From Holosporaceae bacterium (GTDB lineage Bacteria > Pseudomonadota > Alphaproteobacteria > UBA7879 > UBA5542): a stretch of DNA of 64,000 nucleotides. This document shows positions 63,450 through 64,000 of this stretch, one piece after another; position 1 is the first letter of the stretch; every line of letters starts with the position of its first letter. The position numbers and the translations under genes were made by a program. The stretch spans positions 806,001-870,000 of the forward strand of contig CP060261.1 of NCBI GenBank assembly GCA_022646525.1, given 5' to 3'. The notes below the pieces were generated by a model, which did no database searches, was not told the DNA's origin, and worked only from the letters and a program-made list of their open reading frames with translations.

Positions 63450-64000
63450 CGACTCAAAAGCACGCTGATACCTTGCAAGCAGAAAGCAATCAAAAAGATT
63501 TTTTTTCAGGGAAGCTTAAAGATGCAGATCCAGAAATCGCTCGTGCAATTGAGGATGAGCTTGCAAGGCAAAAAAACTGTATTGAGCTTATTGCCTCTGA
63601 AAACATTGTTTCAAAAGCCGTTCTTGAAGCACAGGGATCAATTTTCACCAACAAATATGCTGAGGGATATCCTGGTCGCCGGTACTATGGGGGGTGCGAT
63701 TATGTTGATGTTGGCGAAAAGCTTGCCATTGAACGTTTAAAAAGCCTTTTTGGGTGCCAATTTGCAAACGTACAGCCACACTCAGGGGCACAAAGCAAAC
63801 CTTGCGGTGTTTCTAGCCCTTCTTAATGCTGGAGATGCCTTTTAGGCATGTCTTTAGATGCAGGCGGCCATTTGACGCATGGCCATCCATTAACGATATC
63901 AGGAAAGTGGTTTCAGCCACATTGTTACGGTGTTGATAAAGATACTAGCCTTATAAACTATGACGAAGTTGAAGCAATGGCCGTAACACATAAGCCTAAG
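63446..64000 (+). CDS. glyA: Serine hydroxymethyltransferase, 5' part, cut by window edge
   Basis: GlyA converts serine to glycine and feeds one-carbon units to folate. ATG 63446 overlaps the rpiB stop (ATGA). [28 protein letters not shown] and [17 protein letters not shown] (residues about 40-85) are highly conserved, as is [12 protein letters not shown] frame change near 63797 leads to [13 protein letters not shown]; another near 63842 gives [23 protein letters not shown] with the conserved histidines. The PLP-binding lysine lies beyond the window. Sequence ends at [11 protein letters not shown]. Full-length members have about 420 residues. Confidence 0.94.

Overview
The window is a gene-dense chromosomal segment of an AT-rich alphaproteobacterium that almost certainly lives inside eukaryotic cells. 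Three things point there. An ATP/ADP translocase of the Tlc family sits at 61490-63022. Gene order is typically alphaproteobacterial (rpmH-rnpA-yidD-yidC; rpsB-tsf-pyrH-frr-uppS-cdsA-rseP-bamA-skp-lpxD-fabZ-lpxA-lpxI-lpxB; rplY-pth-ychF; nuoK-L-M-N-birA-rnj; ffs-dnaX-ybaB-recR). Several biosynthetic genes expected in these clusters are absent (dxr, coaX, pdxA). Intact LPS genes, moderate rather than extreme AT richness and Tlc fit a Holosporales-like or broadly Rickettsiales-like endosymbiont; the exact lineage is inference.

Layout. 1-6700 (minus): yidC (cut by the edge), yidD, rnpA, rpmH with its promoter, cvpA, radA, mlaF, mlaE, alr. 6800-10140: tRNA-Lys(CTT), a DsbA-like oxidoreductase, an amino-acid permease, tRNA-Val(GAC) and a membrane-anchored FkbM-like methyltransferase. 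10200-23240 (plus): the translation/cell-envelope operon from rpsB to lpxB. 23373-25477: proton-pumping pyrophosphatase with a clear terminator. 25683-30910 (minus): ychF, pth, rplY, parE, nadK. 30911-31207: an intergenic tract with four tandem stem-loops. 31208-38589 (plus): nuoK-L-M-N, birA, rnj. 38635-45234 (plus): tRNA-Leu, mgtE, thiolase, 4.5S RNA, dnaX, ybaB, recR, a small Cys-rich secreted protein and a 3-hydroxyisobutyryl-CoA hydrolase-like gene. 45255-48038 (minus): recJ, a small lipoprotein, a DMT transporter. 48221-54789 (plus): a two-gene RND pump, tRNA-Lys(TTT), dnaB, lexA. 54744-56917 (minus): ksgA, surA. 57015-64000 (plus): lptF, lptG, lptD, tlc, rpiB and the start of glyA.

The genes combine into outer-membrane construction (lpx genes, BamA, Skp, SurA, LptD/F/G, MlaE/F), replication and repair (dnaB, dnaX, parE, recJ, recR, radA, lexA), translation and membrane energetics (Nuo subunits, H+-PPase), with host dependence through Tlc and the missing pathway genes.

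A major caution concerns the reading frames. More than half of the protein genes are broken by 1-base shifts, mostly at short homopolymers, including genes no cell can lose (tsf, pyrH, dnaB, dnaX, bamA, nadK). Uncorrected sequencing indels are the simplest explanation. I therefore give each gene its full inferred span and state where the frame breaks. Three genes (bamA, rnj, rpiB) instead carry in-frame stop codons that indels do not explain. No IS element, prophage or CRISPR array is visible.
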